Source: Winogradskyella eximia
GTDB taxonomy: Bacteria > Bacteroidota > Bacteroidia > Flavobacteriales > Flavobacteriaceae
NCBI RefSeq assembly: GCF_003386165.1
Contig: NZ_QRDV01000004.1
Location: forward strand, 62,001 to 126,000
Direction of reading: 5' to 3'
DNA: 64,000 nt
Shown here: positions 53,897 through 63,336 of the stretch, in pieces
Position numbering within the stretch: the first letter of the stretch is position 1
How the letters are laid out: every line of letters begins with the position of its first letter
The notes under the pieces: generated by a model
Database searches by the model: none
What the model saw: the letters and a program-made list of their open reading frames with translations, nothing else
What the model was told of the DNA's origin: nothing
Position numbers and translations under genes: made by a program

Positions 53897-55099
53897 ATGA
53901 CATTCGCCATCATAAAAGAACGTAAAAATCCACCAGATAGACGTGTGGTTTTTTCTCCAGAACATTTAGCAGCAGCAAGAGCACAATTTCTAGAGGCTAA
54001 TTTTATAGTAGAATCTTCGAGTATTAGGGTTTTCTCTGATGAAGACTACAGAAAAGAAGGCTTTGAAGTTCTAGATGATGTGTCTCATGCGGATGTTATG
54101 ATTGGTGTAAAAGAAGTGCCAATTGAAAATTTAATTCCGAATAAAAAATATTTTTATTTTTCGCATACCATCAAAAAGCAACCTTACAATAGAAAGTTAT
54201 TGTTAGCGATGTTAGAGAAAAATATCGAAATGTTTGATCACGAAACTATCGTTAAAAAATCAGGAGCACGTTTAATAGGTTTTGGACGTTATGCTGGTTT
54301 AGTTGGTGCTTATAATGGATTTAGAGCTTTAGGATTGCGAGATGATTTATTCAATCTACCAAAAGTAGAGACACTTGCAGATTTAAACGAAGTAAAATCA
54401 GAATTAGATAAGATTACTATTCCAAACATAAAGATTCTACTTTCAGGAACTGGTAAAGTAGCACATGGAGCAAAAGAAATTTTAGACCATTTAGGTATAA
54501 AGGAAATTAGTGATGCTTTGTATTTAACATCGCAATTTACAGAACCTGTTTATTGTATGGTAGATGTTATGGAATACAGTAAACGTAGCGATGGTAAAGT
54601 AGGAGATAAGTTTAAGTTTTATAAAGATCCATCTGGCTATGAAAGCAATTTTATGCCGTATGCAAAAGAAACAGACTATTTTATTGCAGGTCATTTTTAT
54701 GGTAACAACGCACCTTATTTATTTACACGAGAAGATGCTAAACATCCAGACTTCAGAATTAACTTAGTCGCAGATATATCTTGCGATATTGATGGACCTG
54801 TTGCAAGTACAATTAGACCATCTACAATAGCAGACCCATTTTATGGTTATGATGCAAAGATAGAAAAGGAAGTTGCTTTTAATGCTGAGAATGCAATAAC
54901 AGTAATGGCTGTAGATAATTTACCATGCGAATTACCAAAAGATGCGAGTGAAGGTTTTGGTGTCACATTTTTAGAACACGTAATCCCAGCATTTTTTAAT
55001 AACGACGAAAGAGAAATCTTAAAACGAGCTAAGATTACCGAAAATGGCAAATTAACCAAACGATTTAGTTATTTACAAGATTATATAGATGGAAAATAA
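53897..55099 (+). CDS. Saccharopine/alanine dehydrogenase-like NAD(P)-dependent oxidoreductase
   Basis: This 400-residue protein has the AlaDH/PNT-type N-terminal domain (KERKNPPDRRVVFSPEHL, typical of the lysine-forming saccharopine dehydrogenase LYS1 group) and a Rossmann part with LLSGTGKVAHGAKEILDHLG (about 176-195). RPSTIADPFYGYD is another group motif. The substrate is a 2-amino or imino acid, probably saccharopine-like, but not certain. The downstream SDR gene overlaps its end by 11 bases. Confidence 0.78.
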   Translation: MTFAIIKERKNPPDRRVVFSPEHLAAARAQFLEANFIVESSSIRVFSDEDYRKEGFEVLDDVSHADVMIGVKEVPIENLIPNKKYFYFSHTIKKQPYNRKLLLAMLEKNIEMFDHETIVKKSGARLIGFGRYAGLVGAYNGFRALGLRDDLFNLPKVETLADLNEVKSELDKITIPNIKILLSGTGKVAHGAKEILDHLGIKEISDALYLTSQFTEPVYCMVDVMEYSKRSDGKVGDKFKFYKDPSGYESNFMPYAKETDYFIAGHFYGNNAPYLFTREDAKHPDFRINLVADISCDIDGPVASTIRPSTIADPFYGYDAKIEKEVAFNAENAITVMAVDNLPCELPKDASEGFGVTFLEHVIPAFFNNDEREILKRAKITENGKLTKRFSYLQDYIDGK

Positions 55100-55883
55100 T
55101 ACCACTAAAACAGCATTAGTAACTGGAGCAGCATCAGGATTGGGATTTGAGTTGGCACTTTTATTAGCTAAAGATGCTTATAAACTGGTGCTAATAGATA
55201 TAGATTTAGAAAAGCTTGAGACAGCAAAAAGTGATATTTTAAAGACCTATGACACCAATATTATCTTAATGAGAAAAGATTTAAGTTTGGTAAATATTTC
55301 ACAAGAAATCTTTGAAGATCTAAATAATACACCAATTGATGTTATTATAAACAATGCAGGTTTTGGGTTATTTGGTACTTTTAATGATACAGATTGGGAG
55401 CGTCAATCTCAAATGCTAAATCTTCATGTGTTAACAACAACGCATCTTGTAAAATTACTGTTACCAAGTATGGTAGAACGTGGTTACGGTAAAATTTTAA
55501 ATTTATCATCGTTAGCCGCTTTTCAACCAGGTCCGATGATGGCCTTATATTATGCCTCAAAATCTTATATCTTATCGTTTTCGCAAGCTATTGCAAATGA
55601 GTTAAAAGGCACAGGTGTTACAGTTACTGCTTTATGCCCTGGACCAACAAAAACGTCTTTTCAAAGTACGGTTTCTCAAGATGCAAATGAGAATAAGATT
55701 TCCTTTAACATGGCATCTGCTAAAGATGTAGCTGCTTATGGTTATAAAGCCATGCATAATGGAAGGGTTGTAGCAATTCCTGGTACATTTAATAAATTTT
55801 TGTCCATACTACCAAGAATGCTAACCCGAAATAGAGCTACGAAAATAGTTCGTAAAATTCAGGAAAAGAATCGCGAGTCTTAG
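55089..55883 (+). CDS. SDR-family oxidoreductase
   Basis: This 264-residue short-chain dehydrogenase has TGAASGLGFELALLLAKD (about 12-29), NNAGFG (about 88), a Ser in NLSSLAAFQ and YYASK (about 156-160). It is of the DltE/YqjQ type. It overlaps the saccharopine-dehydrogenase-like gene by 11 bases, so the two are translationally coupled and probably act in one pathway. A bidirectional terminator follows. Confidence 0.82.
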   Translation: MENNTTKTALVTGAASGLGFELALLLAKDAYKLVLIDIDLEKLETAKSDILKTYDTNIILMRKDLSLVNISQEIFEDLNNTPIDVIINNAGFGLFGTFNDTDWERQSQMLNLHVLTTTHLVKLLLPSMVERGYGKILNLSSLAAFQPGPMMALYYASKSYILSFSQAIANELKGTGVTVTALCPGPTKTSFQSTVSQDANENKISFNMASAKDVAAYGYKAMHNGRVVAIPGTFNKFLSILPRMLTRNRATKIVRKIQEKNRES

Positions 55884-55914
55884 TGACTTAAATGATCAGA
55901 ATATACTTTAAATT

Positions 55915-55950
55915 AAAAAGAGGAATATCTTAATTGATATTCCTCTTTTT
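55915..55950. terminator. Bidirectional hairpin terminator
   Basis: Perfect 15-base stem AAAAAGAGGAATATC/GATATTCCTCTTTTT (55915-55929 with 55936-55950) between convergent genes. Confidence 0.88.
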
Positions 55951-55967
55951 AGTTTTTAGATTATTTT

Positions 55968-57854
55968 TTAGTTTTTCAAAAGTTCTACCATAGTATCAAT
56001 TTCGCTTACTATTTTTTCTGCAGAACCACTAAAACCAACAGATTTAAAATTAATTCTACCACCAGGACCAATAATTACCTTTGTTGGTATGCCAGAAACT
56101 TTATATGCACTTGCTACATCATATTTATCACTATCCTCATTTATGGGATCAATTAACACGTTAAAACTGTATGCATTGTCTTCTATAAATTTAGATACTT
56201 TTTCAATACGGTCTTTACCGCTTTCAAACGTATCAACAAATAAAAATACAACACTATCATCGTCTTTGTATTTTGTAACTACTTTTTGCATACCAGGAAA
56301 TGATGCTATGCAAGGTCCACACCAAGTTGCCCAAAAATCTAAAACAACTGTCTTTCCTTTTAAATCCGATAAAGTGACTACATCACCATTTAAACTTTTT
56401 ACAGTAAAATCTGGTGCTTCTTCATCGATGAGTGTTTTTCTAATGCGATTAAATTCTTTTTCTTTCGCTTTAGCTTCAAGCTTAGCTAACAATGTTTTTG
56501 GATTTTTTGAGTTGTCCGTTTTTTGAATGGCCTCTATGAAGTTAGCTTTTATGTTTGCTGTACTTTGCCCTTCTTTTATAAATTCTGAAGCTTCTTCAAC
56601 GATGTTATTATGTTGATTGTCTGCCTTTAAAAATTGAATATAACGTTCATTCATTTCCGGATTTTCACCTTCGCCAATTGCTATTTTTTGGTAATTTATA
56701 GCTTCCTTTAAATCCCCATTTTTAAAAGCTAATAATGCATAAGTGTCTGCATACATATTATAAGTGCTCTCTAAACTTTTCTCGTATTGTTTAGGCGTAT
56801 AATATGGAGGCTTATTTTGTGGTGCTTTTTGTTCTGATTTAATGAGTTCTAAAGACTTTTTTGATAGTGTCATAGCACCTTCAATGTCTTCGCCTTTTTC
56901 AGCTTTTGGCCAAGCAATAGTGTTATAAAGTGAAGCCTTATCCGTTTTATTGTTTTGTAGATTTAAATAATCTTCAAAAGCTTCAATATTACCTTTATTA
57001 TAATTTGCTTTAGCTAATGTTTCAATAACAAAACTTGAATACTTTGATTTTAATAATTTGTCTTTATGCAAATTAAAAATAGTTTCTAATGCACTGAGCT
57101 CTTTTGTATCAAAGAAATTATTAATTACAGATCTTAATGCTAAATCGCTATCAGGAAATTTTTCTGCCGCTATTTTAAGGATACTATCACTTCGTTTAGA
57201 ATCTCGCATACCATTATAAACACTTGTTAAAGTATTGTAATCTTCTAATGTTTCGGCTGGCTTAGTGATAAACTTCGAAAGGTACATATCGCTAACATCT
57301 TTAGCTGTCTTTGCGTCTACTTGTCTCGCTAAGTAAATATGTCTATCTATCCATTCTTTTTTTAATTCCGGATTTTTTTCTAATGCATTTTCTAGTGCAT
57401 TTAATGCATCTTTTGCATTGCCTTCAATACCAAAATTTTCACCATAATTTATAATGTAGTTTTGTTTGGAAGCTTCAACATCTATAGCCATTTTTTCATC
57501 ATTATCCACTACAGAAAAAAGGAAGCCTTCATTGTTGTTATTCGCATAGTCATCATCAACTTTAAAATTAAAAGCTATAGCTGAAATACTATCTGGTATA
57601 GTAATCGTTGCTGTATTGTTATTAAAATCTAAATCAAAAGGATAAGATTTAGAATGACTTAGTTGGTAGAAAAAACTATCATCTAATTCTCCGTTTCCAT
57701 TATAAGTAATCTGGAAAGGTGTATTAGCTTCAATGGTTTTAGAAGAAAAGCTAAAGTCCCCAATTTCAATAGGCTGAGGTACTGCTTTTTCTTCATTTTT
57801 ACATGCCGAAAAAAGGAATAAACAGAGTAAAGCATAAAGTGCTATTTTTTTCAT
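55968..57854 (-). CDS. TlpA-like thioredoxin lipoprotein with TPR-type middle
   Basis: This 628-residue protein has a lipobox FSAC (C18). A beta-rich N-terminal domain (about 30-130) is followed by a helical TPR-like region (about 150-460) and a C-terminal TlpA/ResA thioredoxin domain (about 480-628) with FWATWCGPC (about 502-510) and cis-Pro in VSGIPTKVI. Such proteins reduce periplasmic disulfides or act in stress. It is monocistronic, facing the terminator. Confidence 0.87.
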   Translation of the reverse strand: MKKIALYALLCLFLFSACKNEEKAVPQPIEIGDFSFSSKTIEANTPFQITYNGNGELDDSFFYQLSHSKSYPFDLDFNNNTATITIPDSISAIAFNFKVDDDYANNNNEGFLFSVVDNDEKMAIDVEASKQNYIINYGENFGIEGNAKDALNALENALEKNPELKKEWIDRHIYLARQVDAKTAKDVSDMYLSKFITKPAETLEDYNTLTSVYNGMRDSKRSDSILKIAAEKFPDSDLALRSVINNFFDTKELSALETIFNLHKDKLLKSKYSSFVIETLAKANYNKGNIEAFEDYLNLQNNKTDKASLYNTIAWPKAEKGEDIEGAMTLSKKSLELIKSEQKAPQNKPPYYTPKQYEKSLESTYNMYADTYALLAFKNGDLKEAINYQKIAIGEGENPEMNERYIQFLKADNQHNNIVEEASEFIKEGQSTANIKANFIEAIQKTDNSKNPKTLLAKLEAKAKEKEFNRIRKTLIDEEAPDFTVKSLNGDVVTLSDLKGKTVVLDFWATWCGPCIASFPGMQKVVTKYKDDDSVVFLFVDTFESGKDRIEKVSKFIEDNAYSFNVLIDPINEDSDKYDVASAYKVSGIPTKVIIGPGGRINFKSVGFSGSAEKIVSEIDTMVELLKN

Positions 57855-57922
57855 AAAAATTGATGTTTGAATTTATTAGCTTAAAGGTATAAAGAATAGA
57901 TTGATAAATTGGACTAAAATAG

Positions 57923-58588
57923 CTATTGGTTTTCTAAAGTATTTAAATTTCTAAATAGCCAAAAGCCAACTGCTAAAAATGTACCAAAACCAATGGTGAA
58001 TAACCAAGCTTCATAGTGTTGGAATGGTGAAATTAGAATATTAAAAACATCAGAAATTAAGACATGTGGATTACTAATTATTTCCCAAGAATTATAACGT
58101 AGAAAACGACCTAAATAAACCCCAAATCCACATAAAAATAGAATACTAAATGTTAGTGTTGCAATAGGAATTTTTTCAAATTTAGATTTTACAAGATTTT
58201 GCATATCTATAATTGATAAATAAAATAAGAATAATCCACTCAAAGCAAAAGATAATACCACTAAAATATCGAGCCATAAAAGTGTGTTGTTTCCTGTTTT
58301 TATATGAATAAGGTCTGTAACAATATATGGAGCATTCGGTAAAAATGCCAACCAGATTATTAACCAAACTATGAGTTTAAATGTACTGATATTTTGTTTT
58401 GAGCTAAGATACATGGTAATCGCAAAAGGTATAATGGCTAAAAATACATTCCAGATTAAGAATAGGTAAAAAAAGGACTTGTTCAGTTTTATGCGTACCA
58501 TCAGTAAAATAACACTAAATATTAACGCAACAGTTACTAATGATAGCGTTTTAAATTGTGATTGAATGGCTTTTTTTACGGTTTCCAT
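57923..58588 (-). CDS. DUF1361 integral membrane protein
   Basis: This 221-residue protein has six or seven hydrophobic segments. FLPNAPYIVTDLIHI and LGRFLRYNSWEIISNPHVL are DUF1361 signatures. Function unknown. Its start overlaps the DUF2809 gene by 13 bases; it is the last gene of a six-gene minus-strand operon. Confidence 0.8.
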   Translation of the reverse strand: METVKKAIQSQFKTLSLVTVALIFSVILLMVRIKLNKSFFYLFLIWNVFLAIIPFAITMYLSSKQNISTFKLIVWLIIWLAFLPNAPYIVTDLIHIKTGNNTLLWLDILVVLSFALSGLFLFYLSIIDMQNLVKSKFEKIPIATLTFSILFLCGFGVYLGRFLRYNSWEIISNPHVLISDVFNILISPFQHYEAWLFTIGFGTFLAVGFWLFRNLNTLENQ

Positions 58589-59004
58589 AATGTGGTTTTT
58601 TGTTGTGATTCAAATTTTGAAATTGAGGTTTCTACAATTAAAACGGTTGCAATTCCCAGGGTATAAGCAATTAAATCTGTAAACTGAAAAGTGCTACCAA
58701 AGATTAATTTTGCCGTAAAACTGTTTTGTAAATTAAAATAGCTTAAGAATGGAGTAAGTTGCAAGAACTCAATACCAAAAGCAATTAAGAGGACGACCAA
58801 ACTCGAGGCCCAAACACTCAAATTGGTGCATCCTCTAATAATTGCATATAGTAAAATAACGACCAGATAATCGCCAAAAGTGTAGCGGATAAACCCAGTA
58901 TTTAGTAAAAAAGCGATGGCTAATTCTATTAAAAATAAGCTGTGTGCTAAGGCTAAATAATATTTGTTGAATTGTATTTTCATAGTAAGATGTATTTTGT
59001 TCAA
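58576..59004 (-). CDS. DUF2809 membrane protein
   Basis: This 142-residue protein has four hydrophobic segments with GDYLVVILLYAIIR and GIEFLQLTPF, a VanZ-like/DUF2809 layout. Function unknown. The start overlaps the SanA-like gene by four bases (ATGA) and its end overlaps the DUF1361 gene. Confidence 0.78.
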   Translation of the reverse strand: MNKIHLTMKIQFNKYYLALAHSLFLIELAIAFLLNTGFIRYTFGDYLVVILLYAIIRGCTNLSVWASSLVVLLIAFGIEFLQLTPFLSYFNLQNSFTAKLIFGSTFQFTDLIAYTLGIATVLIVETSISKFESQQKTTLWKP

Positions 59005-59615
59005 TTTATGGCAATTTTGTCTCCCAAAAATTTGGGTTCAACATTAAATAGTAAATCTAAACTGGCTTTTGCCCTTGCTAAATATTCTCTTTTAGGGTTT
59101 TTATAAACGTCTTTGGCATTAAAAGCAATAGCATTAATGCCAAAATGTTGCGCGATATAAATAGCACGTTCATTATGGAATTTTTGAGAAATAATAGTGA
59201 TATCATTCTGACCAAATATTTCCTTAGCTCTCACAATAGAATCTAAGGTTCTAAAGCCAGCATAATCTAAAAATATACACGCTTCAGGAACACCATTTGC
59301 AATTAAATCGTTTTTGAAATCAGTAGGCTCATCATAGTCTTTTCTTCCATTATCGCCACTCACTAAAATGTAATCTATCTTACCTGCTTTGTAAAGTGCC
59401 ACAGCTGCATCTACTCGGTGTTTATAGAACAGATTAATGTTTCCGCTTGGCGCAAGTTTGCTTGCTCCAAGGACAAGTCCAACTTTGTTTTTAGGAATAT
59501 TATCTATGTTGTCATAGTTAAATCCTTTGGCTTTGTAAGCTACCCAATAGAAAGTGCTGATAATACCAAATAGAATGCACAGTCCTGAAAGGATTAATAG
59601 TTTTAGTTTTTTCAT
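59001..59615 (-). CDS. SanA/ElyC-like DUF218 envelope protein
   Basis: This 204-residue protein has one N-terminal membrane anchor and a DUF218 domain: VGLVLGASKLAPSGNINLFYKHRVDAAVALYKAGKIDYILVSGDNG, then TLDSIVRAKEIFGQNDITIISQKFHNERAIYIAQ. SanA/ElyC proteins affect envelope integrity and peptidoglycan precursors. Four-base overlaps on both sides show tight coupling. Confidence 0.87.
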   Translation of the reverse strand: MKKLKLLILSGLCILFGIISTFYWVAYKAKGFNYDNIDNIPKNKVGLVLGASKLAPSGNINLFYKHRVDAAVALYKAGKIDYILVSGDNGRKDYDEPTDFKNDLIANGVPEACIFLDYAGFRTLDSIVRAKEIFGQNDITIISQKFHNERAIYIAQHFGINAIAFNAKDVYKNPKREYLARAKASLDLLFNVEPKFLGDKIAIN

Positions 59616-60130
59616 GCAGCCGTGAGGTTAAGATTTAATAATTCATGTTTTGAAAAAATAGCTTTTCTAAAGTCTGAAATAGGAACGGTTAATAATTTCT
59701 TATAATCGAAATGATGAAATGCATTTGCTGCTTTACCTGTTTTAAAAGACTTATAATAATATTTGTAATAATCTGGAAGAATAGAAATACCAAGCACAAT
59801 AGCTCCATATAAATATGGACTGCGTTTACCGTTACCAAAACAAAGACATTGCAGTGCAATTTCATCTTCCACTTTTGTGCTATAGCCACAAAGCACATGG
59901 TAGCAATCGTGACGTTCTACTTTGGGTAATAATTCAAAATTATTTTCATCTAAAAAATGACCTAAATGTCTGCCAAAAGTAGGTTCTGGTAGATTTAGTA
60001 AATCGGCTTTTGTAATCTTCCAAGGTTCATGATTTTTAAATAAAGATGTATAAATGCGTTGCGAATGTTCAAACATCCAAATGATCAGATCCTTTCGTTT
60101 TTGTTTCAAAATTTTAAATAGGTTGTTCAT
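59612..60130 (-). CDS. Coq4-like protein
   Basis: This 172-residue protein has the full HDxxHx11E metal motif of Coq4 (HDCYHVLCGYSTKVEDE, about 74-90). Coq4 is known in ubiquinone synthesis, as a scaffold/decarboxylating enzyme. Flavobacteria use menaquinone, so another role is likely. It overlaps the SanA-like gene by four bases. Confidence 0.8.
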   Translation of the reverse strand: MNNLFKILKQKRKDLIIWMFEHSQRIYTSLFKNHEPWKITKADLLNLPEPTFGRHLGHFLDENNFELLPKVERHDCYHVLCGYSTKVEDEIALQCLCFGNGKRSPYLYGAIVLGISILPDYYKYYYKSFKTGKAANAFHHFDYKKLLTVPISDFRKAIFSKHELLNLNLTAA

Positions 60131-60459
60131 GGTAATTCGGGATGATGAGGTTTTGTGATGTTTTTGATAGTAGTATATTTTCTTTTACAATGCTTCAATT
60201 TAAAGTTCCAAATTATAAGAGCTAGCAGGTATGTGCTTATTGCATAATAAATGGCAAAATATGCGAAGTCTAGAGCGATAATCAATGCTGCACATAACCC
60301 GAATAAAACTATGATGTAATAAGGGAAATGCGTCTTAAAAACGTACGGTTTATCATTAGGTTTTTTAGAGAACCAAAACACACAAGACACGCTTAATCTT
60401 AGGATGATAAAAGTAAATCCGCCAGCAATAAGACAGGCAAAAATTATAAGTGCTGCCAT
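60127..60459 (-). CDS. Small membrane protein of unknown function
   Basis: This 110-residue protein has three hydrophobic segments and a basic C-terminal tail. I do not recognise a family. It overlaps the Coq4-like gene by four bases and starts one base after the upstream DUF4153-like gene. Confidence 0.65.
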   Translation of the reverse strand: MAALIIFACLIAGGFTFIILRLSVSCVFWFSKKPNDKPYVFKTHFPYYIIVLFGLCAALIIALDFAYFAIYYAISTYLLALIIWNFKLKHCKRKYTTIKNITKPHHPELP

Positions 60460-60460
60460 C

Positions 60461-61846
60461 TTATTTAGTATTTAGTTTAAAATTATCGTATTGTAATTCT
60501 TGCCAATTGTTAGTTCTTAATTTATAGACGTATTTGTTATATTTATCTTTTATAAGTTGAATAGAATTGTTATCTAAAGTTGTAGATGCAAGTTGCTCAT
60601 TTAGTAGTAAAGTGTTGTTGTTAGAAAGATTATACAAATAATTAAAATCCATAGATTTTGCATAATTGAAGTTGTAGTTGGTAATATGATAATCCCAATT
60701 TACAGTACTAGAAATAATGAGAATTATAAATGCAGCCTGCGTGTTTATTCTAAATAAATACCAATTGTTTTTTGCGCTATTTATTTTTAAAAGCGTGGTG
60801 ACAAGTCCAATTGTGGCAAGTAGTAGATAAACAATAACACCAATACGCTTATAAGTGAGACCAAAATAATAGATATACTGACTGTTTTTAAAAACGATGC
60901 TTAAAACCAAAAGAATATTTAAGACAATCCAAGTAAAAGCTAAACGTTTCAGCGTTGTATTTTCTTTGTAAAAATTGAGATTGCCTCTAAAGACGTAAAG
61001 TAAAATCATGATAGCAATGACAATGGAAGCTATTAAAGCGTTTATTCCGTTATGTACTTGAGCAGAGTAAGCTGAAGCTCTAAGGTCTTGTTGTGATGCT
61101 AAAAAAGTAATATCTGTGATAAGATATAATACAATTAAAACATTGAGTAACGCAATGAGTATCACACCAAGTTGATTTTCTTGTTTCAGTTTTGGTATAG
61201 AAAAGGCTTCAGTTTTAAGTAAGGTATTGTTGGTCTGTAGATCGATTTCAGTAGCAGGTTCTACTTCGATGGGATCATATATATTATTGAATAAATAATA
61301 CCCCAAACCAGCAACTAATAACCATTGAATATTTATAAACCCAAAATCTATTGTCTCTATTATGTTACTAAACACTGGGTTTCCATCTTTGTAAAGTGCG
61401 ATAAAAGCAATAAGAATTACTGTAGGAATTAGAATGATTTTAGCCCAATGTAGATAATCAATTTGTGTTTTTTCTTCTTCATCTGTTTCAGTTTTTGGTA
61501 GAGCAAAATTGCGATGAAATAAACCAGCGATAGTTGTGTATATACCATTAAGCCAATGGACATAAATAGAAGATTTAGTCTCAGAAAGATGACCTATTAG
61601 GGTAAAGAAAGCGACCAAATTAGCAATAATTGATAGGGTAGAGCTGTGAAAAAATATAGTAAGACCAGTGATAAGATAAGCTATACTGTAGATTTGGGTT
61701 TTTCGATTCTTAAATTGTGATTGATTATTAATAAAGAGAATCACTATAGTAAGAATACTAAATAGAAATAGGTTAAGTCCGATAGTCTGATCGTAGAAGA
61801 AGGTGCTAAATAAAATAGCTGCGATGAATAAGGCTGGTTTTTTCAT
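60461..61846 (-). CDS. DUF4153/DUF4173-type multispan membrane protein
   Basis: This is a 461-residue protein with about twelve hydrophobic segments. FTWIVLNILLVLSIVFKNSQYIYYFGLTYKRIGVIVYLLLATIGL and the ending with a soluble tail match the DUF4153/4173 group. Function unknown. It is the first gene of the six-gene operon. An operator-like palindrome stands 17 bases before its start. Confidence 0.75.
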   Translation of the reverse strand: MKKPALFIAAILFSTFFYDQTIGLNLFLFSILTIVILFINNQSQFKNRKTQIYSIAYLITGLTIFFHSSTLSIIANLVAFFTLIGHLSETKSSIYVHWLNGIYTTIAGLFHRNFALPKTETDEEEKTQIDYLHWAKIILIPTVILIAFIALYKDGNPVFSNIIETIDFGFINIQWLLVAGLGYYLFNNIYDPIEVEPATEIDLQTNNTLLKTEAFSIPKLKQENQLGVILIALLNVLIVLYLITDITFLASQQDLRASAYSAQVHNGINALIASIVIAIMILLYVFRGNLNFYKENTTLKRLAFTWIVLNILLVLSIVFKNSQYIYYFGLTYKRIGVIVYLLLATIGLVTTLLKINSAKNNWYLFRINTQAAFIILIISSTVNWDYHITNYNFNYAKSMDFNYLYNLSNNNTLLLNEQLASTTLDNNSIQLIKDKYNKYVYKLRTNNWQELQYDNFKLNTK

Positions 61847-61862
61847 GTTTTTTGTTTTAAAG

Positions 61863-61881
61863 TACTTTGTTTTTCAAAGTA
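61863..61881. promoter_or_regulatory. TACTTTG-N5-CAAAGTA operator, membrane operon
   Basis: Perfect inverted repeat with 5-base spacer, 17 bases upstream of the DUF4153-like gene. The same sequence occurs at 62883-62901. Confidence 0.75.
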
Positions 61882-61924
61882 GATGTTTAAAAAAATAGTT
61901 GACGTACATAGAGTAGTCAAAGAG

Positions 61925-62218
61925 TTAGGTTTTTCGTATTAATTTTTCGAGAGCTTCAATGTGTTTTTTAAATTCTGCTTTGCCAAGTTTGGTAACACTA
62001 TATCTTGTGTTTGGTTTTCGTCCAATAAATTGCTTTTCAACTAATATATATTCTGCTTTTTCTAGAGCTTTTGTATGGCTTGCTAAATTGCCGTCTGTTG
62101 CTCCTAATAATTCTTTTAGCATATTAAAATCCGCATACTCATTTACCATAAGCACTGACATAATGCCGAGTCTTATTCTATGATCAAAAAGTTTATTTAT
62201 GTTGGTAATTATGTTCAA
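61925..62218 (-). CDS. Winged-helix transcriptional regulator (PF13601-like)
   Basis: This 97-residue protein is a single winged helix: LFDHRIRLGIMSVLMVNEYADFNMLKELLGATDGNLASHTKALEKAEYI, with a wing KQFIGRKPNTRYSVTKLGKAEFKKHIEALEKLI. It belongs to small ArsR/MarR-like regulators paired with membrane proteins. It lies 44 bases behind the membrane protein at 62263-62874, probably in one operon, and between two matching operators. Confidence 0.85.
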   Translation of the reverse strand: MNIITNINKLFDHRIRLGIMSVLMVNEYADFNMLKELLGATDGNLASHTKALEKAEYILVEKQFIGRKPNTRYSVTKLGKAEFKKHIEALEKLIRKT

Positions 62219-62262
62219 ATCTCAGTATATAGTAATTCTTTTGTGTCTTTGTGAAAAACTTT

Positions 62263-62874
62263 TCACTTTGCGTCATATTTAAAATGCATCCAAGTGCCAT
62301 AAATAATGTGCAATAATCCAAAACCTACAACCCATAACCAGAAACCATAACCTGGATAATATGCTGCAAACAAACCTAAAACAATTTCAGCAAATCCTAA
62401 GTATTTTATATCACCAATGCTATACTTAGAAGCATTAACTAAGGCTAAGCCGTAAAAAATAAGCATTAAAGCTCCTGTTTGTCCATATCTTCCTTGGTCT
62501 AATATGATTAGTGTATATAAACCACCAGCTACTAATGGTATTAAAAAATTGAACAGTAGACGTTTTGATGAATTGTCCCAAATTTTTTCTCCATTTTTTT
62601 TAGCTTTTCTAGTTGTTAAAATAATACCAGTTAAGGCGCTTAATAAAGCAATCATAAATAAAACAAACATGCTTGTCCAAAATACCCAACCATGAAATAT
62701 GTATAATTTGCCACCACTGTACGAAATAACGAGCCAATAAGCTATTGCTGCACCAATAAGAGCGTAAATACCAGCTAGAATTCCAGATAAACCACTTAAG
62801 GATATAAATCGGGAAGATTTATTCATAAGATTTTTAATCTCACTGATGTCTTTTAAGTAATCCTTGTCGCTCAT
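62263..62874 (-). CDS. Membrane protein cotranscribed with the regulator
   Basis: This 203-residue protein has a short cytoplasmic start (MSDKDYLKDISEIKNLMNKSSRF) and six hydrophobic segments. The start at 62874 is used because upstream in-frame codons run into the operator and promoter. Function unknown; its genetic pairing with a winged-helix regulator suggests a sensor or target of it. Confidence 0.75.
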   Translation of the reverse strand: MSDKDYLKDISEIKNLMNKSSRFISLSGLSGILAGIYALIGAAIAYWLVISYSGGKLYIFHGWVFWTSMFVLFMIALLSALTGIILTTRKAKKNGEKIWDNSSKRLLFNFLIPLVAGGLYTLIILDQGRYGQTGALMLIFYGLALVNASKYSIGDIKYLGFAEIVLGLFAAYYPGYGFWLWVVGFGLLHIIYGTWMHFKYDAK

Positions 62875-62882
62875 ATTTAAAG

Positions 62883-62901
62883 TACTTTGAAATACAAAGT
62901 A
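62883..62901. promoter_or_regulatory. TACTTTG-N5-CAAAGTA operator, regulator operon
   Basis: Perfect inverted repeat, 8 bases before the membrane protein start and identical in both arms to 61863-61881. On the minus strand TACTTTG resembles a -7 element with one base missing, so a bound protein would block transcription. Confidence 0.75.
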
Positions 62902-62982
62902 AAATAAAATATTCGGTTTCAACAAATTTATTTTCAAGATTTGACTAAATTTATGAATTAACAGTTAAAATATTAAAGCGAT

Positions 62983-63336
62983 ATGATTGAATTACTTTTA
63001 GCGATAGCAAATATTTCTGGTGGACTTTTGTTAGGATTAGCAACCTTAGATAAGTGGGATGGTGAACGCGATTTTTTTAATAGAATTGCTGGAGTTTTAG
63101 CCCCTTTTGATACCGTAATAGGTCTTGCACTTATTATTTTAGCAATACTAGAATTTTGGGATGGTCTGTTATTTAATGTGGTCAGTATATTGGGTGGTAT
63201 TTTACTTTTAACTCACGTATTTGGAAAAGTACCTGCTTTAGAAACAAGCTTAAGAAAGTTGTCTGCTAAATTAATGCCTTTTAAAGCTATTATTGGAATT
63301 GGGCTTATTGTGATTGGTATCTTAGGTATTTTTTAG
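62983..63336 (+). CDS. Small membrane protein of unknown function
   Basis: This 117-residue protein has three or four hydrophobic segments with a repeated Gly-rich pattern (GGLLLGLATLDKWDG; GGILLLTHVFG; GIGLIVIGILGIF). I do not recognise a family. It is divergent from the regulator operon. Confidence 0.6.
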   Translation: MIELLLAIANISGGLLLGLATLDKWDGERDFFNRIAGVLAPFDTVIGLALIILAILEFWDGLLFNVVSILGGILLLTHVFGKVPALETSLRKLSAKLMPFKAIIGIGLIVIGILGIF

